From NCBI GenBank assembly GCA_949752745.1, contig OX457027.1, forward strand, positions 55,618,053 through 55,682,052: a DNA stretch of 64,000 nt, read 5' to 3'. Origin of the DNA: Protula sp. h YS-2021. Its lineage: Eukaryota > Annelida > Polychaeta > Sabellida > Serpulidae. The notes under the pieces were generated by a model. The model saw only the letters and a program-made list of their open reading frames with translations, searched no databases and had not been told where the DNA came from. Shown piece after piece: positions 44,385-57,509 of this stretch. A program made the translations under genes and the position numbers. Positions within the stretch are counted from its first letter, which is position 1. Each line of letters begins with the position of its first letter.

Positions 44385-47300
44385 TCCATATACTTGGGAG
44401 GCAGACTTCACGAAATTTTAATATTCTTCTTCAAAAACAAATCAAGTGCTCCATCCGCATTGCAAAGACAAAGTTATTGTAACGAATATATTTTTCTTGT
44501 TCTTAGAATTCCGACCATTAAATAAGTCTTCTTAAGGGTCACACCCTACTGAGGTACCAATTGTCCATTTACGCAGCAGGCAAACTTATTATAGTTATAA
44601 CAAAAATGTATATGGTTTTATGATATATGATTTTCCAAGGCTGAAAACGTCCATATCTTAGGGGCAGAAAAAAATAGGGAGCCACTGTATTTTTGCTCCT
44701 TCTAAGTGACATGAGATGAATAGAGCTAGAAGTTGTCCTTTGACTTAGGGGGAAGATTTCAAGATTGGGAGGCAGATTTAAAACAGTAAATTTTAATGGA
44801 AAAATAATTCCCAAACATTGAAAATAAACGCTAGGATAGGTAAAACGCTATGTTGTTCTCACATTTACATAGTTGATACTAGAGAGCCTGATGAAATAAA
44901 ACAACTATCATATTTTTCTTGTATATATTCAGTGAATCTAAATCACGGAAGCTAAATTTTGTCCATATACTTGGGAGGCAGACTTCATTAAATGCTAATA
45001 TTCCTCTTCAAAAAGACCTGATGTTTTCAATAAACACATTGCAATGACAAAATTATTGTAACGAATATATTTTTCTTGTTCTTGGAATTCCGACCATTAA
45101 ATAAGTCATCTAAAAAGTCAAACCCTACTGCCGTACCAATTGTCCATTTACTCAGGAGGCAAACTTATTATAGTTATAACAAAAATGTATATAGTTGTAT
45201 GATATATAATTTTGCAAAGCTGAAAACGTCCATATCTTAGGGGCAGAAAAAATAGGGAGCCACTCAATTTTTGCTCCTTTTCCGTGACATGAAATCAATA
45301 GAGCTAGAAGTTGTCCTTTGACTTAGGGGGAAGATTTCAAGATTGGGAGGCAGATTTAAAACAGTAAATTTTAATGGAAAAATAATTCCTAAAAAGTGAA
45401 AAAAAAACGCAAGGATAGATAAAGCGACATGTTCTTCTCACTTTCACTAGAGCCTGATGAAATAAAACAACTATCATATTTTTCTTGTATATCCTCAGTG
45501 AATCTAAATCAAGGAAGTTAAATTTTGTCCATATACTTGGGAGGCAGACTTCACGAAATGTTAATATTCTTCTTCAAAAACAAATCAAGTTCTCTATCCG
45601 CGTTGCAAAGACAAAGTTATTGTAACGAATATATTTTTCTTGTTCTTAGAATTCCGACCATTAAATAAGTCTTCTTAAGGGTCACACCCTACTGAGGTAC
45701 CAATTGTCCATTTACGCAGCAGGCAAACTTATTATAGTTATAACAAAAATGTATATGGTTTTATGATATATGATTTTCCAAGGCTGAAAACGTCCATATC
45801 TTAGGGGCAGAAAAAAATAGGGAGCCACTGTATTTTTGCTCCTTCTAAGTGACATGAGATGAATAGAGCTAGAAGTTGTCCTTTGACTTAGGGGGAAGAT
45901 TTCAAGATTGGGAGGCAGATTTAAAACAGTAAATTTTAATGGAAAAATAATTCCCAAACATTGAAAATAAACGCTAGGATAGGTAAAACGCTATGTTGTT
46001 CTCACATTTACATAGTTGATACTAGAGAGCCTGATGAAATAAAACAACTATCATATTTTTCTTGTATATCTTCAGTGAATCTAAATCACGGAAGCTAAAT
46101 TTTGTCCATATACTTGGGAGGCAGACTTCATTAAATGCTAATATTCCTCTTCAAAAAGACCTGATGTTTTCAATAAACACATTGCAATGACAAAATTATT
46201 GTAACGAATATATTTTTCTTGTTCTTGGAATTCCGACCATTAAATAAGTCATCTAAAAAGTCAAAACCTACTGCCGTACCAATTGTCCATTTGCTCAGGA
46301 GGCAAACTTATTATAGTTATAACAAAAATGTATATAGTTGTATGATATATAATTTTGCAAAGCTGAAAACGTCCATATCTTAGGGGCAGAAAAAATAGGG
46401 AGCCACTCAATTTTTGCTCCTTTTCCGTGACATGAAATCAATAGAGCTGGAAGTTGTCCTTTGACTTAGGGGAAGATTTCAAGATTGGGAGGCAGATTTA
46501 AAACAGTAAATTTTAATGGAAAAATATTTCCTAAAAAGTGAAAAAAAAAACGCAAGGATAGATAAAGCGACATATTCTTCTCACTTTCACTAGAGCCTGA
46601 TGAAATAAAACAACTATCATATTTTTCTTGTATATCCTCAGTGAATCTAAATCAAGGAAGTTAAATTTTGTCCATATACTTGGGAGGCAGACTTCACGAA
46701 ATGTTAATATTCTTCTTCAAAAACAAATCAAGTTCTCTATCCGCGTTGCAAAGACAAAGTTATTGTAACGAATATATTTTTCTTGTTCTTAGAATTCCGA
46801 CCATTAAATAAGTCTTCTTAAGGGTCACACCCTACTGAGGTACCAATTGTCCATTTACGCAGCAGGCAAACTTATTATAGTTATAACAAAAATGTATATG
46901 GTTTTATGATATATGATTTTCCAAGGCTGAAAACGTCCATATCTTAGGGGCAGAAAAAAATAGGGAGCCACTGTATTTTTGCTCCTTCTAAGTGACATGA
47001 GATGAATAGAGCTAGAAGTTGTCCTTTGACTTAGGGGGAAGATTTCAAGATTGGGAGGCAGATTTAAAACAGTAAATTTTAATGGAAAAATAATTCCCAA
47101 ACATTGAAAATAAACGCTAGGATAGGTAAAACGCTATGTTGTTCTCACATTTACATAGTTGATACTAGAGAGCCTGATGAAATAAAACAACTATCATATT
47201 TTTCTTGTATATCTTCAGTGAATCTAAATCACGGAAGCTAAATTTTGTCCATATACTTGGGAGGCAGACTTCATTAAATGCTAATATTCCTCTTCAAAAA

Positions 47301-48956
47301 GACCTGATGTTTTCAATAAACACATTGCAATGACAAAATTATTGTAACGAATATATTTTTCTTGTTCTTGGAATTCCGACCATTAAATAAGTCATCTAAA
47401 AAGTCAAAACCTACTGCCGTACCAATTGTCCATTTGCTCAGGAGGCAAACTTATTATAGTTATAACAAAAATGTATATAGTTGTATGATATATAATTTTG
47501 CAAAGCTGAAAACGTCCATATCTTAGGGGCAGAAAAAATAGGGAGCCACTCAATTTTTGCTCCTTTTCCGTGACATGAAATCAATAGAGCTGGAAGTTGT
47601 CCTTTGACTTAGGGGAAGATTTCAAGATTGGGAGGCAGATTTAAAACAGTAAATTTTAATGGAAAAATATTTCCTAAAAAGTGAAAAAAAAAACGCAAGG
47701 ATAGATAAAGCGACATATTCTTCTCACTTTCACTAGAGCCTGATGAAATAAAACAACTATCATATTTTTCTTGTATATCCTCAGTGAATCTAAATCAAGG
47801 AAGTTAAATTTTGTCCATATACTTGGGAGGCAGACTTCACGAAATGTTAATATTCTTCTTCAAAAACAAATCAAGTTCTCTATCCGCGTTGCAAAGACAA
47901 AGTTATTGTAACGAATATATTTTTCTTGTTCTTAGAATTCCGACCATTAAATAAGTCTTCTTAAGGGTCACACCCTACTGAGGTACCAATTGTCCATTTA
48001 CGCAGCAGGCAAACTTATTATAGTTATAACAAAAATGTATATGGTTTTATGATATATGATTTTCCAAGGCTGAAAACGTCCATATCTTAGGGGCAGAAAA
48101 AAATAGGGAGCCACTGTATTTTTGCTCCTTCTAAGTGACATGAGATGAATAGAGCTAGAAGTTGTCCTTTGACTTAGGGGGAAGATTTCAAGATTGGGAG
48201 GCAGATTTAAAACAGTAAATTTTAATGGAAAAATAATTCCCAAACATTGAAAATAAACGCTAGGATAGGTAAAACGCTATGTTGTTCTCACATTTACATA
48301 GTTGATACTAGAGAGCCTGATGAAATAAAACAACTATCATATTTTTCTTGTATATCTTCAGTGAATCTAAATCACGGAAGCTAAATTTTGTCCATATACT
48401 TGGGAGGCAGACTTCATTAAATGCTAATATTCCTCTTCAAAAAGACCTGATGTTTTCAATAAACACATTGCAATGACAAAATTATTGTAACGAATATATT
48501 TTTCTTGTTCTTGGAATTCCGACCATTAAATAAGTCATCTAAAAAGTCAAAACCTACTGCCGTACCAATTGTCCATTTGCTCAGGAGGCAAACTTATTAT
48601 AGTTATAACAAAAATGTATATAGTTGTATGATATATAATTTTGCAAAGCTGAAAACGTCCATATCTTAGGGGCAGAAAAAATAGGGAGCCACTCAATTTT
48701 TGCTCCTTTTCCGTGACATGAAATCAATAGAGCTGGAAGTTGTCCTTTGACTTAGGGGAAGATTTCAAGATTGGGAGGCAGATTTAAAACAGTAAATTTT
48801 AATGGAAAAATATTTCCTAAAAAGTGAAAAAAAAAACGCAAGGATAGATAAAGCGACATATTCTTCTCACTTTCACTAGAGCCTGATGAAATAAAACAAC
48901 TATCATATTTTTCTTGTATATCCTCAGTGAATCTAAATCAAGGAAAGTAAATTTTG
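44385..48956. repeat. Higher-order repeat: four 1143-bp dimers
   Basis: Monomers start at 44385, 44962, 45528, 46105, 46671, 47248, 47814 and 48391; the next is 48957. Every dimer is exactly 1143 bp (577 + 566). The last copies share private variants (catttgctcagg, agctggaagttgtcc) and look nearly identical, so they were multiplied recently. Confidence 0.95.
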
Positions 48957-51900
48957 TCCATATACTTGGGAGGCAGACATCATTAAATGCTAATATTCCT
49001 CTTCAAAAAGACCTGACGTTTTCAATAAACACATTGCAATGACAAAATTATGGTAACGAATATATTTTTCTTGTTCTTAGAATTCCGACCATTAAATAAG
49101 TCTTCTTAAGGGTCACACCCTACTGCCGTACCAATTGTCCATTTACGCAGCAGGCAAACTTATTATAGTTATAACAAAAACGCATATAGTTGTATGATAT
49201 ATGATTTTGCAAGGCTGAAAACGTCCATATCTTAGGGGCAGAAAAAATAGGGAGCCAGTCAATTTTTGCTCCTTTTCCGTGACATGTAATCAATAGAGCT
49301 AGAAGTTGTCCTTTGACTTAGGGGGAAGATTTCAAGATTGGGAGGCAGATTTAAAACAGTAAATTTTAATGGAAAAATGTTTCCTAAAAAGTGAAAAAAA
49401 CGCAAGGATAGATAAAGCGACATGTTCTTCTCACTTTCACTAGAGCCTGATGAAATAAAACAACTTTCATATTTTTCTTGTATATCCTCAGTGAATCTAA
49501 ATCAAGGAAGTTAAATTTTGTCCATATACTTGGGAGGCAGACTTCACTAAATGTTAATATTCTTCTTCAAAAACAAATCAAGTGCTCCATCCACATTGCA
49601 ATGACAAAGTTATTGTAACGAATATATTTTTCTTGTTCTTAGAATTCCGACCATTAAATAAGTCTTCTTAAGGGTCACACCCCACTGCCGTACCAATTGT
49701 CCATTTACGCAGCAGGCAAACTTATTATAGTTATAACTAAAATGTATATGGTTTTATGATATATGATTTTCCAAGGCTGAAAACGTCCATATCTTAGGGG
49801 CAGAAAAAAATAGGGAGCCACTGTATTTTTGCTCCTTCTCAGTGACATGAGATGAATAGAGCTAGAAGTTGTCCTTTGACTTAGGGGGAAGATTTCTTTC
49901 AAGATTGGGAGGCAGATTTAAAACAGTAAATTTTAATGGAAAAATAATTCCCAAACATTGAAAATAAACGCTAGGATATGGATAAAGCGACATGTTCTTC
50001 TCACTTTCACTAGAGCCTGATGAAATAAAACAACTATCATATTTTTCTTGTATATCCTCAGTGAATCTAAATCAAGGAAGTTAAATTTTGTCCATATACT
50101 TGGGAGGCAGACTACACGAAATGTTAATATTCTTCTTCAAAAACAAATCAAGTGCTCCATCCGCATTGCAAAGACAAAGTTATTGTAACGAATATATTTT
50201 TCTTGTTCTTAGAATTCCGACCATTAAATAAGTCTTCTTAAGGGTCACACCCTACTGAGGTACCAATTGTCCATTTACGCAGCAGGCAAACTTATTATAG
50301 TTATAACAAAAATGTATATGGTTTTATGATATATGATTTTCCAAGGCTGAAAACGTCCATATCTTAGGGGCAGAAAAAAATAGGGAGCCACTGTATTTTT
50401 GCTCCTTCTCCGTGACATGAGATGAAAAGAGCTAGAAGTTGTCCTTTGACTTAGGGGGAAGATTTCAAGATTGGGAGGCAGATTTAAAACAGTAAATTTT
50501 AATGGAAAAATAATTCCCAAACATTGAAAATAAACGCTAGAATAGGTAAAACGCTATGTTGTTCTCACATTTACATAGTTGATACTAGAGAGTATGATGA
50601 AATAAAACAACTATCATATTTTTCTTGTATATCCTCAGTGAATCTAAATCACGGAAGCTAAATTTTGTCCATATACTTGGGAGGCAGACTTCATTAAATG
50701 CTAATACTCCTCTTCAAAAAGACCTGATGTTTTCAATAAATACATTGCGATGACAAAATCGTTGTAACGAAAATATTTTTCTTGTTCTTGGACTTCCGAC
50801 CATTAAAAATGAGTCATCTAAAAAGTCAAACCCTACTGCCGTACCAATTGTCCATTTCCTCAGGAGGCAAACTTATTATAGTTATAACAAAAATGTATAT
50901 AGTTGTATGATATATGATTTTGCAAGGCTGAAAACGTCCATATCTTAGGGGCAGAAAAAATAGGGAGCCACTCAATTTTTGCTCCTTTTCCGTGACATGA
51001 AATCAATAGAGCTAGAAGTTGTCCTTTGACTTAGGGGGAAGATTTCAAGATTGGGAGGCAGATTTAAAACAGTAAATTTTAATGGAAAAATATTTCCTAA
51101 AAAGTGAAAAAAACGCAAGGATAGATAAAGCGACATGTTCTTCTCACTTTCACTAGAGCCTGATGAAATAAAACAACTTTCATATTTTTCTTGTATATCC
51201 TCAGTGAATCTAAATCAAGGAAGTTAAATTTTGTCCATATACTTGGGAGGCAGACTTCACTAAATGTTAATATTCTTCTTCAAAAACAAATCAAGTGCTC
51301 CATCCAAATTGCAATGACAACGTTATTGTAACGAATATATTTTTCTTGTTCTTAGAATTTCGACCATTACATAAGTCTTCTTAAGGGTCACACCCTACTG
51401 CCGTACCAATTGTCCATATACGCAGGAGGCAAACTTATTATAGTTATAACTAAAATGTATATGGTTTTATGATATATGATTTTCCAAGGCTGAAAACGTC
51501 CATATCTTAGGGGCAGAAAAAAATAGGGAGCCACTGTATTTTTGCTCCTTCTCCGTGACATGAGATGAATAGAGCTAGAAGTTGTCCTTTGACTTAGGGG
51601 GAAGATTTCAAGATTGGGAGGCAGATTTAAAACAGTAAATTTTAATGGAAAAATAATTCCCAAACATTGAAAATAAACGCTAGGATAGGTAAAACGCTAT
51701 GTTGTTCTCACATTTACATAGTTGATACTAGAGAGCCTGATGAAATAAAACAACTATCGTATTTTTTTGTATATCCTCAGTGACTCTAAATCACGGAAGC
51801 TAAATTTTGTCCATATACTTGGGAGGCAGACATCATTAAATGCTAATATTCCTCTTCAAAAAGACCTGACGTTTTCAATAAACACATTGCAATGACAAAA

Positions 51901-54900
51901 TTATGGTAACGAATATATTTTTCTTGTTCTTAGAATTCCGACCATTAAATAAGTCTTCTTAAGGGTCACACCCTACTGCCGTACCAATTGTCCATTTACG
52001 CAGCAGGCAAACTTATTATAGTTATAACAAAAACGCATATAGTTGTATGATATATGATTTTGCAAGGCTGAAAACGTCCATATCTTAGGGGCAGAAAAAA
52101 TAGGGAGCCAGTCAATTTTTGCTCCTTTTCCGTGACATGTAATCAATAGAGCTAGAAGTTGTCCTTTGACTTAGGGGGAAGATTTCAAGATTGGGAGGCA
52201 GATTTAAAACAGTAAATTTTAATGGAAAAATGTTTCCTAAAAAGTGAAAAAAACGCAAGGATAGATAAAGCAACATGTTCTTCTCACTTTCACTAGAGCC
52301 TGATGAAATAAAACAACTTTCATATTTTTCTTGTATATCCTCAGTGAATCTAAATCAAGGAAGTTAAATTTTGTCCATATACTTGGGAGGCAGACTTCAC
52401 TAAATGTTAATATTCTTCTTCAAAAACAAATCAAGTGCTCCATCCACATTGCAATGACAAACAGTTATTGTAACGAATATATTTTTCTTGTTCTTAGAAT
52501 TCCGACCATTAAATAAGTCTTCTTAAGGGTCACACCCCACTGCCGTACCAATTGTCCATTTACGCAGGAGGCAAACTTATTATAGTTATAACTAAAATGT
52601 ATATGGTTTTATGATATATGACTTTCCAAGGCTGAAAACGTCCATATCTTAGGGGCAGAAAAAAATAGGGAGCCACTGTATTTTTGCTCCTTCTCAGTGA
52701 CATGAGATGAATAGAGCTAGAAGTTGTCCTTTGACTTAGGGGGAAGATTTCTTTCAAGATTGGGAGGCAGATTTAAAACAGTAAATTTTAATGGAAAAAT
52801 AATTCCCAAACATTGAAAATAAACGCTAGGATATGGATAAAGCGACATGTTCTCACTTTCACTAGAGCCTGATGAAATAAAACAACTATCATATTTTTCT
52901 TGTATATCCTCAGTGAATCTAAATCAAGGAAGTTAAATTTTGTCCATATACTTGGGAGGCAGACTACACGAAATGTTAATATTCTTCTTCAAAAACAAAT
53001 CAAGTGCTCCATCCGCATTGCAAAGACAAAGTTATTGTAACGAATATATTTTTCTTGTTCTTAGAATTCCGACCATTAAATAAGTCTTCTTAAGGGTCAC
53101 ACCCTACTGAGGTACCAATTGTCCATTTACGCAGCAGGCAAACTTATTATAGTTATAACAAAAATGTATATGGTTTTATGATATATGATTTTCCAAGGCT
53201 GAAAACGTCCATATCTTAGGGGCAGAAAAAAATAGGGAGCCACTGTATTTTTGCTCCTTCTCCGTGACATGAGATGAAAAGAGCTAGAAGTTGTCCTTTG
53301 ACTTAGGGGGAAGATTTCAAGATTGGGAGGCAGATTTAAAACAGTAAATTTTAATGGAAAAATAATTCCCAAACATTGAAAATAAACGCTAGGATAGGTA
53401 AAACGCTATGTTGTTCTCACATTTACATAGTTGATACTAGAGAGTATGATGAAATAAAACAACTATCATATTTTTCTTGTATATCCTCAGTGAATCTAAA
53501 TCACGGAAGCTAAATTTTGTCCATATACTTGGGAGGCAGACTTCATTAAATGCTAATACTCCTCTTCAAAAAGACCTGATGTTTTCAATAAATACATTGC
53601 GATGACAAAATCGTTGTAACGAAAATATTTTTCTTGTTCTTGGACTTCCGACCATTAAAAATGAGTCATCTAAAAAGTCAAACCCTACTGCCGTACCAAT
53701 TGTCCATTTCCTCAGGAGGCAAACTTATTATAGTTATAACAAAAATGTATATAGTTGTATGATATATGATTTTGCAAGGCTGAAAACGTCCATATCTTAG
53801 GGGCAGAAAAAATAGGGAGCCACTCAATTTTTGCTCCTTTTCCGTGACATGAAATCAATAGAGCTAGAAGTTGTCCTTTGACTTAGGGGGAAGATTTCAA
53901 GATTGGGAGGCAGATTTAAAACAGTAAATTTTAATGGAAAAATGTTTCCTAAAAAGTGAAAAAAACGCAAGGATAGATAAAGCGACATGTTCTTCTCACT
54001 TTCACTAGAGCCTGATGAAATAAAACAACTTTCATATTTTTCTTGTATATCCTCAGTGAATCTAAATCACGGAAGTTAAATTTTGTCCATATACTAGGGA
54101 GGCAGACTTCACTAAATGTTAATATTCTTCTTCAAAAACACCTCAAGTGCTCCATCCACATTGCAATGACAAAATTATGGTAACGAATATATTTTCTTGT
54201 CCTTAGAATTAAGACCATTAAATAAGTCTTCTTAAGAGTCACACCCTACTGCCGTACCAATTGTCCATTTACGCAGGAATCAAACTTATTATAGTTATCA
54301 CAAAAATGTATATAGTTTTATGATATATGATTTTCCAAGGCTGAAAACGTCCATATCTTAGGGGCAGAAAAAAATAGGGAGCCACTGTATTTTTGCTCCT
54401 TCTCCGTAACATGAGATGAATAGAGCTAGAAGTTGTCCTTTGAGTTAGGGGCAAGATTTAACGATTGGGAGGCAGATTTAAAACAGTAAATTTTAATGGA
54501 AAAATAATTCCCAAAAAGCGAAAAAAAAAATGCAAGGATGGGTAAAGCGACAGGTTGTTCTCCCTTTTACATAGTTGGCACTAGAGAGTCTGATGAAATA
54601 AAACAACTATCATACTTTTCTTGTATATCCTCAGTGAATCTAAATCACGGAAGCTAAATTTTGTCCATATACTTGGGAGGCAGGCTTCATTAAATGCTAA
54701 TATTCCTCTTCAAAAAGACCTGACGTTTTCAATAAACACATTGCAATGACAAAATTATTGTAACGAATATATTTTTCTTTTTCTTTGAATTCCGACCATT
54801 AAAAATGAGTCATCTAAAAAGTCAAACCCTACTGCCGTACCAATTGTCCATTTACTCAGGAGGCAAACTTATTATAGTTATAACAAAAATGTATATGGTT

Positions 54901-57509
54901 GTACGATATATGATTTTGCAAGGCTGAAAACGTCCATATCTTAGGGGCAGATAAAATAGGGAGCCACTCAATTTTTGCTCCTTTTCCGTAACATGAAATC
55001 AATAGAGCTAGAAGTTGTCCTTTGACTTAGGGGGAAGATTTCAAGATTGGGAGGCAGATTTAAAACAGTAAATTTTAATGGAAAAATATTTCCTAAAAAG
55101 TGAAAAAAAAAAACGCAAGGATAGATAAAGCGACATATTCTTCTCACTTTCACTAGAGCCTGATGAAATAAAACAACTATCATATTTTTCTTGTATATCC
55201 TCAGTGAATCTAAATCAAGGAAAGTAAATTTTGTCCATATACTTGGGAGGCAGACCTCACGAAATGTTAATATTCTTCTTCAAAAACAAATCAAGTGCTC
55301 CATCCGCATTGCAATGACAAAGTTATTGTAACGAATATATTTTTCTTGTTCTTAGAATTCCGAACATTAAATAAGTCTTCTTAAGGGTCACACCCTACTG
55401 AGGTACCAACTGTCCATTTACGCAGGAGGCAAACTTATTATAGTTATAACTAAAATGTATATGGTTTTATGATATATGATTTTCCAAGGCTGAAAACGTC
55501 CATATCTTAGGGGCAGAAAAAAATAGGGAGCCACTGTATTTTTGCTCCTTCTCAGTGACATGAGATGAATAGAGCTAGAAGTTGTCCTTTGACTTAGGGG
55601 GAAGATTTCTTTCAAGATTGGGAGGCAGATTTAAAACAGTAAATTTTAATGGAAAAATAATTCCCAAACATTGAAAATAAACGCTAGGATATGGATAAAG
55701 CGACATGTTCTTCTCACTTTCACTAGAGCCTGATGAAATAAAACAACTATCATATTTTTCTTGTATATCCTCAGTGAATCTAAATCAAGGAAGTTAAATT
55801 TTGTCCATATACTTGGGAGGCAGACTACACGAAATGTTAATATTCTTCTTCAAAAAAAAATCAAGTGCTCCATCGGCATTGTAAAGACAAAGTTATTGTA
55901 ACGAATATATTTTTCTTGTTCTTAGAATTCCGACCATTAAATAAGTCTTCTTAAGGGTCACACCCTACTGAGGTACCAATTGTCCATTTACGCAGCAGGC
56001 AAACTTATTATAGTTATAACAAAAATGTATATGGTTTTATGATATATGATTTTCCAAGGCTGAAAACGTCCATATCTTAGGGGCAGAAAAAAATAGGGAG
56101 CCACTGTATTTTTGCTCCTTCTCCGTGACATGAGATGAATAGAGCTAGAAGTTGTCCTTTGACTTAGGGGGAAGATTTCAAGATTGGGAGGCAGATTTAA
56201 AACAGTAAATTTTAATGGAAAAATAATTCCCAAACATTGAAAATAAACGCTAGGATAGGTAAAACGCTATGTTGTTCTCACATTTACATAGTTGATACTA
56301 GAGAGTATGATGAAATAAAACAACTATCATATTTTTCTTGTATATCCTCAGTGAATCTAAATCACGGAAGCTAAATTTTGTCCATATACTTGGGAGGCAG
56401 ACTTCATTAAATGCTAATAATCCTCTTCAAAAAGACCTGATGTTTTCAATAAACACATTGCGATGACAAAATTGTTGTAACGAAAATATTTTTCTTGTTC
56501 TTGGACTTCCGACCATTAAAAATGAGTCATCTAAAAAGTCAAACCCTACTGCCGTACCAATTGTCCATTTCCTCAGGAGGCAAACTTATTATAGTTATAA
56601 CAAAAATGTATATAGTTGTATGATATATGATTTTGCAAGGCTGAAAACGTCCATATCTTAGGGGCAGAAAAAATAGGGAGCCACTCAATTTTTGCTCCTT
56701 TTCCGTGACATGAAATCAATAGAGCTAGAAGTTGTCCTTTGACTTAGGGGGAAGATTTCAAGATTGGGAGGCAGATTTAAAACAGTTAATTTTAATGGAA
56801 AAATATTTCCTAAAAAGTGAAAAAAACGCAAGGATAGATAAAGCGACATGTTCTTCTCACTTTCACTAGAGCCTGATGAAATAAAACAACTTTCATATTT
56901 TTCTTGTATATCCTCAGTGAATCTAAATCAAGGAAGTTAAATTTTGTCCATATACTTGGGAGGCAGACTTCACTAAATGTTAATATTCTTCTTCAAAAAC
57001 AAATCAAGTGCTCCACCCACATTGCAATGACAAAGTTATTGTAACGAATATATTTTTCTTGTTCTTAGAATTTCGACCATTAAATAAGTCTTCTTAAGGG
57101 TCACACCCTACTGCCGTACCAATTGTCCATTTACGCAGGAGGCAAACTTATTATAGTTATAACTAAAATGTATATGGTTTTATGATATATGATTTTCCAA
57201 GGCTGAAAACGTCCATATCTTAGGGGCAGAAAAAAATAGGGAGCCACTGTATTTTTGCTCCTTCTCCGTGACATGAGATGAATAGAGCTAGAAGTTGTCC
57301 TTTGACTTAGGGGGAAGATTTCAAGATTGGGAGGCAGATTTAAAACAGTAAATTTTAATGGAAACATGTTTCCTAAAAAGTGAAAAAAACGCAAGGATAG
57401 ATAAAGCGACATGTTCTTCTCACTTTCACTAGAGCCTGATGAAATAAAACAACTATCATATTTTTCTTGTATATCCTCAGTGAATCTAAATCACGGAAGT
57501 TAAATTTTG
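48957..57509. repeat. Higher-order repeat: three pentamers of about 2850 bp
   Basis: Pentamers start at 48957, 51810 and 54664 (2853, 2854 and 2846 bp). Marker variants recur once per pentamer: gcagacatcattaaatg (first two units), aagatttctttcaagatt (49888, 52746, 55605) and ttggacttccgac. Unit 3 is more diverged than units 1 and 2. Confidence 0.93.
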
